The notes beneath the pieces were generated by a model. It was not told the DNA's origin and ran no database searches. It worked only from the letters and a program-made list of their open reading frames with translations. This document shows, piece by piece, positions 19,880 through 28,742 of a stretch of DNA of 64,000 nucleotides (its first letter is position 1; each line of letters starts with the position of its first letter). The position numbers were made by a program, and so were the translations under genes. Source of the stretch: Streptomyces sp. NBC_00654 (GTDB lineage Bacteria > Actinomycetota > Actinomycetes > Streptomycetales > Streptomycetaceae); contig NZ_JAPEOB010000001.1 in NCBI RefSeq assembly GCF_026341775.1, forward strand, positions 3,534,001 to 3,598,000, written 5' to 3'.

Positions 19880-20248
19880 AGTTCGCTCCTTGTGCCGGGC
19901 GGGACGCGGAATCGGCGCTGCCCGGGAGGTAGGGAAGACAGGGCGAGAGCATGAAGCGTGAGGCAGCTCGACGGGGTCGGCCATGCGCCGGGGCCCCGTC
20001 CGTTCCTGAGGACTGCCGTTGCGGGTATCAGCTTGGCCACCACGGCGATCGCGAGTTCATCTCCGGCGGCGCCTTTCTGGGTGTTCTCTGTCAATCCCCG
20101 GGTCGCGCGAGGGTGAAGAACGGGGCAATCCGGGTCTTTCCATGGCGGCGGCGAGGCCGGATACCCAGGAAACTCCCAGGAACTCTCCGAAAGCTGCGAA
20201 GTCCGGTTGGGAGAGTGCAGCCACGCCGACGGACGACGGCCCGGCGAG

Positions 20249-20276
20249 CGTCACGTTCGCCCTCCCGAATGTGACG
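20249..20276. promoter_or_regulatory. Inverted repeat upstream of the MMPL operon
   Basis: CGTCACGTTCG and CGAATGTGACG, 11-base arms with one mismatch around 6 bases, about 100 bases upstream of the MMPL start. It is a good candidate operator or response-regulator site, possibly for the regulator encoded in the same operon. The 495-base divergent gap (19880-20374) holds no other feature I can support. Confidence 0.5.
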
Positions 20277-20374
20277 TTTCGCCGAACCCCTGTGTGCGGG
20301 TGCCGTTCGACGACCCCGTCAAGGTCGTCCGCCCGGCGGTCTCCCGTACACCGATCCCCTCCCAGGAGCCACCC

Positions 20375-22594
20375 GTGGCAGCCCTTCTCTACCGACTCGG
20401 CCGGTTCACTCACCGGCACCGCTATCTCGTGGTCCTGTTGTGGATCTCAGTGCTCACGCTGGCCGGGGTGGCCGCTGCCCGGGCCCCCGCCGCCGGGCCC
20501 ACGTCCTTCGCCATGCCCGGCACCGAGTCCCAGCGGGCCTACGACCTGATCGACGAGCGGTTCGAAGGACAGCGGGCCGACGGCGCCACGGCACGGGTGG
20601 TCTTCAAAGCGCCGGAGGGCAGCAGGATCACGGATCCGGCCCTGCGGGACGTGGTCTCAGCCACCGTCGACGAATTGGCTGCCGGACCCGAAGCGGCCCA
20701 GGTGGCCGATCCGTTCGAGGCCAGGACCGTCAGCGCCGACCAGTCGGCCGCCTACGCGCAGGTGACGTACAAGGTTTCCGGCACGGAACTCTCCGAGCGG
20801 TCCCGGCAGGCCCTCAGTGACACGATGGCGAAAGCCTCCCGTTCGGGCATGACGGTCGAGGCCGGGGGCGTCGCCCTCAAAGGAGAGCGGGGATCCCATG
20901 CGGCCGAGGCCGTCGGACTCGCCGTCGCGGCCGTCGTCCTGCTGATCACCCTGGGTTCGCTGCTCGCCGCCGGGCTGCCGTTGATCACCGCGCTCATCGG
21001 CGTGGGCATCGGCGTGTGCTCCATCACCGCCCTGGCGTCGACGTTCGCGCTGGACTCCACCACGTCCGTGCTGGCCATGATGCTGGGCCTGGCCGTGGGC
21101 ATCGACTACGCCCTGTTCATCGTGTCGCGCTACCGCAGTGAGCTGGCCGACGGTCGGCTGCCGGAGGACGCGGCCGGTCGGTCGCTCGGAACGGCGGGCT
21201 CGACGGTGATCTTCGCCGGTCTGACCGTGGTGATCGCGCTCGCCGGCCTGGCCGTGGTCGACATCCCGCTGCTCACCAAGATGGGCGTCGCGGCGGCGGG
21301 CACCGTGATCCTGGCCGTACTGGTCGCGCTGACGCTCGTTCCCGCGCTTCTGGGCGTGGCCGGCGGGCGCATCAAGGCGCCGAGGGCGCGGAACAAGCCG
21401 ACGGACCCCGAGTCCGCGGACGGCTCCCGCACACCGCGGGCATCGAACATGGGCGGCCGCTGGGCGTCGTTCGTGATCCGCCGGCCGGTGGCCGTGCTGG
21501 CGGTCGGTGTGGCCGCGCTGTGCACGCTGGCCGTCCCGACGGCGTCCATGCGGTTGGGGCTGCCCGACGAGGGCTCCCAGCCGGTGACCAGCACGCAGCG
21601 CAAGGCGTACGACCTCATCTCGGAGCACTTCGGCCCCGGCTTCAACGGACCGCTCCTCGCCGTCGCCGACGCGCGGGGGAGCGACGACCCGAAGCGGGCG
21701 GTGGGCGAACTCACCACCGTCATGAAGGACATCGATGGAGTCGCCACCGTCGGCCCGCCCCGATTCAACGACGCCGGCGACACGGCCATGATCACCGTCA
21801 TCCCCGCGTCACGCCCCGGAGGCGCCGAGACGGAGGCCGTGGTCCACGCAATCCGTGAGGCGGGCGGCGATGTCATGAACGGCGACGGCGGTCGGCTGAT
21901 GGTTTCCGGAAGCGCGGCGATGAACATCGACGTGTCGCGAAAGCTGAACGACGCCCTCCTGCCCTACCTCGCCCTCGTCGTCGGACTCGCCTTCCTCCTG
22001 CTCATCCTGGTCTTCCGCTCCCTCGCCGTGCCGCTGAAGGCCGCGCTCGGATTCCTGCTCTCCGTCGCCGCCTCGCTGGGCGCCGTCGTCGCGGTCTTCC
22101 AGTGGGGCTGGCTCTCCTCGTTGCTGGGCGTCACCGACCCGGGGCCCGTGATGTCGATGATGCCGATCTTCATGGTCGGAATCGTCTTCGGCCTCGCCAT
22201 GGACTACGAGGTGTTCCTGGTCACCCGTATCCGCGAGGCATACGTCAACGGGCGGACGGCCCGCGAGGCGATCACCGCCGGATTCCGGCACAGCGCCCGT
22301 GTGGTGACAGCCGCGGCCCTGATCATGATGGCCGTGTTCGCCGGATTCATGGGGGCCGACGAGCAGATGGTCAAGACCATCGGGTTCGGCCTTGCCGTCG
22401 CCGTGTTCATCGACGCCTTCATTGTGCGGATGACCCTCGTTCCGGCCGTACTGGCGCTCATGGGCGACAAGGCGTGGTGGCTTCCCCGCCGGCTCGACTC
22501 CGCCCTCCCCCACCTGGATATCGAAGGGGACGACCTGCGGGTCGAAGAGGAGCACGAAGAGGTCGCCGCACTCGCGCACAGCACCCGTTCCTGA
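20375..22594 (+). CDS. MMPL-family (RND) transporter
   Basis: 739 residues from GTG 20375 with AGGAG six bases upstream. Two halves, each with a helix, an extracytoplasmic domain and five or six helices. The MmpL proton-relay Asp-Tyr pairs are present in both: VGIDYALFIVSRYR and AMDYEVFLVTRIREAY. Members export lipids, siderophores or hydrophobic antibiotics using the proton gradient. It heads a tight operon with a streptophobe-like protein and a two-component system, which probably senses envelope stress or the exported compound (inference). Confidence 0.9.
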   Translation: MAALLYRLGRFTHRHRYLVVLLWISVLTLAGVAAARAPAAGPTSFAMPGTESQRAYDLIDERFEGQRADGATARVVFKAPEGSRITDPALRDVVSATVDELAAGPEAAQVADPFEARTVSADQSAAYAQVTYKVSGTELSERSRQALSDTMAKASRSGMTVEAGGVALKGERGSHAAEAVGLAVAAVVLLITLGSLLAAGLPLITALIGVGIGVCSITALASTFALDSTTSVLAMMLGLAVGIDYALFIVSRYRSELADGRLPEDAAGRSLGTAGSTVIFAGLTVVIALAGLAVVDIPLLTKMGVAAAGTVILAVLVALTLVPALLGVAGGRIKAPRARNKPTDPESADGSRTPRASNMGGRWASFVIRRPVAVLAVGVAALCTLAVPTASMRLGLPDEGSQPVTSTQRKAYDLISEHFGPGFNGPLLAVADARGSDDPKRAVGELTTVMKDIDGVATVGPPRFNDAGDTAMITVIPASRPGGAETEAVVHAIREAGGDVMNGDGGRLMVSGSAAMNIDVSRKLNDALLPYLALVVGLAFLLLILVFRSLAVPLKAALGFLLSVAASLGAVVAVFQWGWLSSLLGVTDPGPVMSMMPIFMVGIVFGLAMDYEVFLVTRIREAYVNGRTAREAITAGFRHSARVVTAAALIMMAVFAGFMGADEQMVKTIGFGLAVAVFIDAFIVRMTLVPAVLALMGDKAWWLPRRLDSALPHLDIEGDDLRVEEEHEEVAALAHSTRS

Positions 22595-22622
22595 CAGCCG
22601 TAATACGGAGAGAGAACTCCTT

Positions 22623-24164
22623 ATGCCTATCCCGTCGAAAAAGAACACATCACGGGAATCCGTGCTGAAAGGCCCGAGAGCGGCCACCCTTCACCTTCTG
22701 GAGGGCGCGGGTTCGGTGGTCGTCGCCGTCACGGTGATGGCGCTCGTGGGATATGTGGCTCTGCGGAGTCTGCACGCCGAATCGGTCGGCCCGCTGACTC
22801 GGCTGGTGCCGCTGGTCCTCGCCATGGCGGTCGGCGGCTCGCTGACGCTGTCGTCGGCGGGTGGCGCGCCGGCCGTGGGCGACGGAGCCGCCGGCGGCGG
22901 GCTGGGCGGTCTCTTCGGAGGCGCGGGAGGCGCTGGCGGCATGCGCCTGGAGGTGACGGGCGGCCTGGACCTCATGCCGCTGTCCCTCACGCTCGTCGGC
23001 TCCGTGGTTCTCGCCACACTCCTCTTCCGGCCGCTCAGGCGGCGGGCAAAGCCCACCGGGCCCGTGCTCGGCGCTCGCTTCGCAGGGGCGGCCCTCGCCG
23101 CGGTGACGCTGTTCGCCGTGGTCGCCTCCCATGCATCCGGAACGCTGCAGTTGCCGGAGTCCGTCACCTCCAAGCTCGGCCAGGGCAAGGGCGGCGGTCG
23201 CGCCGGGGGGCGTGGACTCAGTGACGCGATGAAGGACGTCGCCGTCGGCGTCGACGCTGGAGCGGTCGCCGTCCAGGGCCTGGTCTGGGCGCTCCTCGTC
23301 CTGCTGATCGGCTGTGTCGTCGCCCGCCGCACCACCCTGCCCCGTGGGCTCGCGATGTCCTCCCTCCGGCTCAGGTGGAACCCGGCGGCCTCCGCGGTCG
23401 TCGGCGTCCACCTGCTGCTCGCCCTCGTCCCGCTGCTGCTCTCCGCGGCACTGGCCGCCGTGGCGGCGTGCGGTGGCGACCTGCCGGGCGCCGCCGGGAA
23501 GGCCGCCGGCGGGCTGCTGCTCCTGACGCCCAACCTCCTCACGATCCTCCTCACCGCAGGCCAGGGCTCCGCCTGGCAGGGAACGATGGAGAGCGAACAG
23601 GGCAGCGGCGGCGGTCTCGCGGGCATGCTCGCAGGCCGGGCCGAGGCGGCCCCCGAGCCGGCTCCCCGCGGCAAGAACGTGATGGACATCGCCGTCGCGG
23701 GGATCCCCCTGTGGGCCATCGGGCTGGCACTGCTGATTTCCGCGCTGCTCGTCTGCGGCTATGCGGCCACCGCTCGTACCCCCCGTCCCACCCCGCGTGA
23801 GGCCGCCAACGCACTCCTCGGCTTCCATGTGCAGATCGCGGTGCGCATCGGCGTCGTCACCTCCCTGTGCACGGCCCTTGTGTCCTGGCTCACCACGGCT
23901 TCCGGCGGATTCGGCATCGGTATCATGGGCATGCGGTTGGGGGGCGCCACGGCCGACCTGAGCGGGGACTGGCTCCTGGCCTGCCTCACCGGCAGCCTGC
24001 TCGGAGGAGCCGCAGGCTACGCTGGAAGCCACCTCCATCGCGTGCTGCGCATGCGGCGACCCTGCACAGCTCCTGCCGCGAAGCGTCGCCCCGGCCCGGG
24101 TCCGAGCGCGTCCGCGCCGGCGGAGCCCGTACGGCCCGAGGCCGCCGCGGCCAAGAACTCGTGA
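22623..24164 (+). CDS. Streptophobe-like multi-pass membrane protein
   Basis: 513 residues; ATG 22623, 28 bases after the MMPL stop, with GGAGAGAG upstream. Around ten hydrophobic helices separated by Gly/Ala-rich loops and a basic Pro/Ala-rich tail. The overall pattern and the N-terminal helix SVVVAVTVMALVGYVALRSL match the actinobacterial 'streptophobe' family, whose function is unknown. Its place between transporter and sensor suggests it modulates one of them. Confidence 0.65.
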   Translation: MPIPSKKNTSRESVLKGPRAATLHLLEGAGSVVVAVTVMALVGYVALRSLHAESVGPLTRLVPLVLAMAVGGSLTLSSAGGAPAVGDGAAGGGLGGLFGGAGGAGGMRLEVTGGLDLMPLSLTLVGSVVLATLLFRPLRRRAKPTGPVLGARFAGAALAAVTLFAVVASHASGTLQLPESVTSKLGQGKGGGRAGGRGLSDAMKDVAVGVDAGAVAVQGLVWALLVLLIGCVVARRTTLPRGLAMSSLRLRWNPAASAVVGVHLLLALVPLLLSAALAAVAACGGDLPGAAGKAAGGLLLLTPNLLTILLTAGQGSAWQGTMESEQGSGGGLAGMLAGRAEAAPEPAPRGKNVMDIAVAGIPLWAIGLALLISALLVCGYAATARTPRPTPREAANALLGFHVQIAVRIGVVTSLCTALVSWLTTASGGFGIGIMGMRLGGATADLSGDWLLACLTGSLLGGAAGYAGSHLHRVLRMRRPCTAPAAKRRPGPGPSASAPAEPVRPEAAAAKNS

Positions 24165-24204
24165 ACGCGCCACAAGGCGACCGACCCTGTCCAGGATGCC
24201 GACG

Positions 24205-24930
24205 ATGACCACACCCTCTCCGACGGCCGGCGGAAACCTGCTCGTCGTGGACGACGAGCAGACCGTCCGCGAGCTGCTGCCGACCGCACTGCGCTACGCC
24301 GGCTTCACCGTGGACACGGCCGCCACCGGCGAACAGGCCCTGGACAGGGCGGCACAGCACCCACCGGACCTGGTACTGCTCGACGTGATGCTCCCGGACA
24401 TGGACGGCTTCGAAGTGATTCGACGCCTGCGTGAGCAGCCGAACGCGGCCACGACCGACCGACTGGGCCCTGTTCCCGTCATCTTCCTCACCGCCCGCGA
24501 AGCGACGCGGGACAAGGTCAACGGACTTCTGCTCGGCGGAGACGACTACGTCACCAAGCCCTTCGACCTCGAAGAGCTGATAGCCCGGATACAGGCGATT
24601 CTGCGGAGGACCAAGGGGAATCCTCACTCGACCTTGAAGATGGCCGACCTCGAGCTCGACCCCGAAGGGCATCAGGTCACCCGGGGAGGCGTGCCCGTCC
24701 GCCTTTCGCCGACCGAATTCCGACTGCTGCACTTCCTTCTCTCGAACCCCGGGAGCACGGTGTCCAAGTCACAGATCCTCGAATACGTATGGCGATACGA
24801 CTTCGGTGGCGACCCCAGCATCGTGGACACCTACATCAGTTACCTGCGGCGCAAGATCGAAAACGGCGGGCCGAAACTCATCCACACCGTCCACGGAATC
24901 GGATACGTGATGCGCGGCCCGCGCACGTGA
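24205..24930 (+). CDS. OmpR-family response regulator
   Basis: 241 residues from ATG 24205 (AGGA about 8 bases upstream; ATG 24196 is less well placed). Receiver domain with acidic pair VVDDE, phospho-Asp in LVLLDVMLPDMDG, conserved Thr in IFLTARE and Lys in YVTKPFD. The C-terminal winged helix is intact (LSPTEFRLLHFLLSNPG, DTYISYLRRKI, HGIGYVMR). It is coupled to the kinase by a GTGA overlap and is in the same operon as the MMPL exporter, which it presumably regulates. Confidence 0.95.
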   Translation: MTTPSPTAGGNLLVVDDEQTVRELLPTALRYAGFTVDTAATGEQALDRAAQHPPDLVLLDVMLPDMDGFEVIRRLREQPNAATTDRLGPVPVIFLTAREATRDKVNGLLLGGDDYVTKPFDLEELIARIQAILRRTKGNPHSTLKMADLELDPEGHQVTRGGVPVRLSPTEFRLLHFLLSNPGSTVSKSQILEYVWRYDFGGDPSIVDTYISYLRRKIENGGPKLIHTVHGIGYVMRGPRT

Positions 24931-26489
24931 GGGTGCCTTCGGCGGCGTCGCGGATCCGGCGGGCTGTGAACCGGTACTCCCTGCGCGCACGTCTGCTGTT
25001 CCTGTCCGCGACGCTGCTCGCGGTCAGTCTGGTGACCAACGCGTTCTTCGTGAGTAACGCGCTGAGCGGGTACCTGATGGAGCAAGCCGACTCCCGGCTC
25101 AAGGTCACCACACAGATCTGCGCCCGACTGCCCGCCGCCGTACTGGAAACCTCACAGCGCGCCGAGCGACTTCCCCCGCAATGGAGCCAGTTCAGCAACC
25201 CCGTGGTCTTCCACATGGACGATCAGGGCACGATCCTCAACCGAATACCACCACCGGAGAAGCTCCCCCCGGGGGGCGGGCCCGCCCTCCCCACCCTCGA
25301 CGGTCACTCCGTCGACGCACGGAAGGGCGATCCGTTCACCGTCGACTCACAGAACGGGTCAGGGCGCTGGCGGGTCATGGCCGTGCCCTACACCTCGGCC
25401 GCCGGTACCGCGGCTGACGGCGCCCCCCAGCCCGACAGCGTGATCGTGGCGGCGTCCCTCTCCCACGTCGACGACACGGTGAGCGAGATCCGCACGATAT
25501 CCGCCACCGTGGGCAGCGTCCTGCTCTGCCTCCTCACGGCAGCCGGCTGGCTGGCCGTGCGCTCGAGCCTGCGCCCGCTCACCCGTATCGAGGAGACCGC
25601 GGCGGCGATCGCGCACGGCGACTTCTCCCGCCGGGTGCCGACCCTGGCCGGGCCGCGAACCGAAACGGGCCGGCTCACCACGTCGCTCAACGGGATGCTT
25701 GTCCAGATCGAGACGGCCTTCCAGGCTAGGGAGGAGGCCGAGGTGCGCATGCGCCGCTTCGTCGCCGACGCCAGCCACGAGATGCGCACCCCGCTCGTCG
25801 GCATCAAGGGATACACGGACCTCTACCGCATGGGTGCTCTGCCGACCCGCCAGAACGTCGACGAGACGATGGAACGCATCGCCCGGGAGTCAGAGCGCCT
25901 GGGCCGGCTCGTCGAGGACATGCTGCTGCTCGCGAGGCTCGACGAGAGCGCGTACCTCGCCCGGCCGGGAGCCGCAGCGCCGGACCCGTACCCGTTGGAG
26001 CTCGCGCCCATGGACCTGCGCACTCTCGCCGTCGACGCCCTGCACGACATCCACGCCCTGGATCCCGCTCGGTCCGTCACACTGACCGGCCCGGACGCCG
26101 GCAAGGCCACCTCGGCCCCCGCCCTGGCGGACGAGGCACGACTTCGGCAGGTGGTCAGCAACCTCGTCGGAAACGCGGTGAACCACACCCCGCCCGGCAG
26201 CGGCATCCGCGTCGGCGTCGGCTCGCTGGACGGCCATGCCGTGATCGAGATCGAGGACACGGGCCCCGGTCTGACGGCCGACGAACAGGAGCGGGTCTTC
26301 GAACGCTTCTACCGCGCGGACAATTCGCGCAGCCGAACAGCGGGCGGGGGCTCCGGACTCGGCCTCGCCATCGTCCACGCACTCGTCAGCGCGCACGGAG
26401 GCAGCATCGAACTGCGGTCGGAGCCCGCGCGAGGGTGCTGCTTCCGGGTGCTGCTGCCCCGGCTGAACATCGAGACACATGGGACCTGA
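24927..26489 (+). CDS. Sensor histidine kinase
   Basis: 520 residues from GTG 24927, which overlaps the regulator stop. An N-terminal helix (LLFLSATLLAVSLVTNAFF), an extracytoplasmic sensor of about 170 residues, a second helix near 195-215, a HAMP linker, then the H box ASHEMRTPLVGIKGYTDLYR with the phospho-acceptor His, N box (NLVGNAVNHTPPG), G1 (EIEDTGPGLT) and G2 (GGGSGLGLAIV). It is a complete EnvZ/PrrB-like kinase that phosphorylates the adjacent OmpR-type regulator. Confidence 0.95.
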   Translation: MRVPSAASRIRRAVNRYSLRARLLFLSATLLAVSLVTNAFFVSNALSGYLMEQADSRLKVTTQICARLPAAVLETSQRAERLPPQWSQFSNPVVFHMDDQGTILNRIPPPEKLPPGGGPALPTLDGHSVDARKGDPFTVDSQNGSGRWRVMAVPYTSAAGTAADGAPQPDSVIVAASLSHVDDTVSEIRTISATVGSVLLCLLTAAGWLAVRSSLRPLTRIEETAAAIAHGDFSRRVPTLAGPRTETGRLTTSLNGMLVQIETAFQAREEAEVRMRRFVADASHEMRTPLVGIKGYTDLYRMGALPTRQNVDETMERIARESERLGRLVEDMLLLARLDESAYLARPGAAAPDPYPLELAPMDLRTLAVDALHDIHALDPARSVTLTGPDAGKATSAPALADEARLRQVVSNLVGNAVNHTPPGSGIRVGVGSLDGHAVIEIEDTGPGLTADEQERVFERFYRADNSRSRTAGGGSGLGLAIVHALVSAHGGSIELRSEPARGCCFRVLLPRLNIETHGT

Positions 26490-26535
26490 GGCCAGGCAGG
26501 CCAGGGGCTGTGTCGCCAGCCAATTCTCCCCGGAT

Positions 26536-27079
26536 TCACCCCAGTACTTGCAGGAGGGTAAAAGTCCTGGTCAGGGCCTTGCTTGGAGGTAGGTAGACGA
26601 GATCACCCGCATCACTTCTCCCCAGGGACTCCCATTCTCCCCATCCGCTCCTCAGCGCAAGTTCATTCTCCCCAGCTTCGGTCCCGCACGCACAGCGGCA
26701 GTGCCACCGGTCGGTGGTCTTTCCGGGATAGGTCTCAAGGGGCTCGAACCCCGCCTGGCGAACCTCGGCAGCGGCCCTAAAGAGATTGGTTCGGCTGCCG
26801 GCTCGGGGCACTTCTTGCAGCCTGCCGTTCCGGAACGGACGAAGGACAGGCGCGTCATGACGTCGTTCCCGCAGGAACAGCGGCAGTGCCACGGGGCCGT
26901 CGCCTGGCCGGGGTAGGGCTCCAGCGGCTGGAACCCGGCCGCGCGCATCTCGCCTTCGGCCTGTTTAGCGTTCGATGACTTGGAGGAGCAGAAGCGGCAA
27001 CGGCTCCCTCCATTGTTGACGTTGGAGGTGCTCTCTCGTTCGCCTGTGGTGCAGCGGCAGCGCCAGGGGGTCTGACTGG
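26536..27079 (-). pseudogene. C-terminal part of a zinc-binding repeat protein (split by an IS)
   Basis: Minus strand, running down from the IS boundary. It continues repeat 5 (SQTPWRCRCTTGE ... CRFC), then repeat 6 (GFQPLEPYPGQATAPWHCRC ... GCKKC). After a one-base frameshift near 26770-26800 comes a seventh, degenerate repeat (GFEPLETYPGKTTDRWHCRC) that lacks its last Cys pair. Each repeat is about 55 residues: a (V/M)R.AGFEPLEPYPG lead, a WxCxC knuckle, and a second CxxC about 20 residues later, so each should hold one zinc as a treble clef or ribbon. The upstream half is at 28743-29651. Joining the halves after removing the IS gives EPYRTSQTPWRCRC in frame. Confidence 0.7.
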
Positions 27080-27215
27080 ATGGTCGATTCCAAGGGGTAG
27101 TTGCGGCTTCGGGGTCCAATGAGCCTTCAGGTCCGGTTGACGGCCACTCGTATGGGGACAGTCGACGGGATTAGATACTGGCCCTCAACGTAGGCATGGA
27201 TGAGGAGCACGACCA

Positions 27216-27725
27216 ATGACCAGCGTCAATCGCATAGGACCGCCCCGTTTTGGCAGCGAACGCGACATGCTGCGGGCTTTCCTCGACTACCACCGCGCAA
27301 CTCTCGCCATGAAGTGCGAAGGGCTCACCGACGAGGAGCTGCGGCAGCAGCCGATGCCGCCGTCCGCGCTTTCGCTGCTCGGTCTGGTGCGGCACATGGC
27401 GGAGGTGGAGCGTGCTTGGTTCCGTCGAGTGTTCGAGGACAATGACGCGCCCATGGTCTGGTCCGACAAGATCGACTTTCAGGCAGCGTACGACGCGAGT
27501 GCGTCGACCAGGGACGAGGCGTTCGTGGCCTGGGATGCCGAGGTGGAGAACTCGCGCCGTATCGAGCGGGAGGCTGAGTCCCTGGACCAGGCCGGGTATC
27601 AGCCACGATGGGGCGAGGAGGTGTCGCTGCGGATGGTGATGGTGCACGTGCTTCTGGAGTACGGCCGCCACAACGGGCACGCGGACCTTCTGCGTGAAGG
27701 TGTCGATGGGACCGTGGGCGCCTGA
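27216..27725 (+). CDS. DinB-family (DUF664) putative thiol-dependent enzyme, IS passenger
   Basis: 169 residues; ATG 27216 with AGGAG about 8 bases upstream. Four-helix-bundle DinB/DUF664 pattern: an N-terminal DMLRAFLDYHRATLAMKCEG, then SLLGLVRHMAEVERAWFRRV with the metal-binding His, and the C-terminal MVMVHVLLEYGRHNGHADLL with two further His. Members bind a divalent metal and many act with mycothiol or bacillithiol. The frame is intact although the transposase beside it is broken, so it may be under selection. It lies inside the IS ends, so it moves with the element. Confidence 0.85.
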   Translation: MTSVNRIGPPRFGSERDMLRAFLDYHRATLAMKCEGLTDEELRQQPMPPSALSLLGLVRHMAEVERAWFRRVFEDNDAPMVWSDKIDFQAAYDASASTRDEAFVAWDAEVENSRRIEREAESLDQAGYQPRWGEEVSLRMVMVHVLLEYGRHNGHADLLREGVDGTVGA

Positions 27726-27823
27726 GTCCGCGGGAGCCATCGATCTCCACATGCTGATCCGTTCCAGAGAATCGCCTGCGGGGTTGGAAGGAGGGAGTCC
27801 AACGTCAGTGTGCGAAGACAGAG

Positions 27824-28724
27824 TTGGACTCCCTCGCCACCGCACTCTGTGTGAAGACCGACGACTTGCTGAAGGACTCACCGCACCTGGCGTCCTGGCG
27901 TCCGGCGGTCGGGATCGCTCCGCAACTGACCGATGCCGAGCAGGTCACGCTCGCGATGATGCAGGCCATGCTGGGCTTCACCTCCGAGGCCGAGCGGCTC
28001 CGCCACGCCCGCGCCCACCTGCGGCATCTCTTCCCCTACCTGCCCAAGCAGCCCGGCTACAACAAGCGCCTGCGCAAGGCCACCGAGCTGCTGCGGCGGG
28101 TGACCCGGGTACTGGCAACCGACACCTCTGTATGGAGTGATGACATGTGGATCGTGGACTCCACGCCGGTGGAGTGCGGACGCTCCCGCGAGACCGTCAA
28201 GCGCTCCGACCTGGCCGGATGGGCCGAGTACGGGTACTGCGCCAGCCACAGCCGCTTCTTCTGGGGCCTGCGCCTGCACCTGGTGTGCACCCTGCAGGGC
28301 CTGCCCATCGCCTTCGCCCTGACCGGGGCCAAGGCCGACGAACGCGAGACCCTGCTGGACTGCTCGCCGCCGGACCGGAACTGGTCGCCGCCCGGGCCGG
28401 GCAGACGCAGATCGGCGACAAGAACTGCTTCGGCCGCGCCTTCGAGTACCAATTGGCCGAGCAGGACATCCGGCTGCTGAGGCCGGCCCGCAAGGGCGAG
28501 CCGGAGCGGGCCGGGCACCCCTGTTCAAGCCGTTGCGGCAGGTCATCGGGTCGGTCAACGAGACCTTCAAGGGCCAGCTTGACCTCGAACAGCACCGAGG
28601 CCGCACACCGGGCGGCGTGGTCGCCCGCGTCATGCAACGCATCCTCGCGCTGACGGCCGTGATCTGGCACAACGACCACACCAGCCAGCCCGTCCTACGC
28701 TCACTGACCGCCTACGACCACTGA
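27824..28724 (+). pseudogene. IS982-family transposase, two frameshifts
   Basis: The first frame reads DSLATALCVKTDDLLKDSP, SEAERLRHARAHLRHLFPYL, and WIVDSTPVECGRSRETVKRS with the first catalytic Asp. At about 28360 a base is lost and the frame continues as LLAAGPELVAARAGQTQIGD; at about 28518 another is lost and the end reads PLFKPLRQVIGSVNETFKGQ through AVIWHNDHTSQPVLRSLTAY. The stop coincides with the first base of the right inverted repeat. The element should be immobile unless a related transposase acts in trans. Confidence 0.85.
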
Positions 28725-28742
28725 CCCCTTGGAATCGATCAT

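Larger units (their letters stand above)
27080..28742 (+). mobile_element. IS982-like element with a DinB passenger gene
   Basis: 1,663 bases bounded by 19-bp inverted repeats (27080-27098 and 28724-28742; 18 of 19 match, ATGRTCGATTCCAAGGGGT). A 4-bp direct duplication CTGG flanks it (27076-27079 and 28743-28746). Deleting the element and one CTGG restores the interrupted zinc-repeat gene in frame, which independently proves both ends. Inside lie a complete DinB-family gene and an IS982-type transposase with two frameshifts. IS982 elements normally carry only the transposase, so this is a transporter-type IS. Confidence 0.85.

Noticed and set aside
26520..26690. Four spaced copies of TTCTCCCC near the end of the zinc-repeat gene, considered as a repeat array
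   Set aside because: Units are too short, unevenly spaced and without conserved flanks; not a CRISPR or clear regulatory array.
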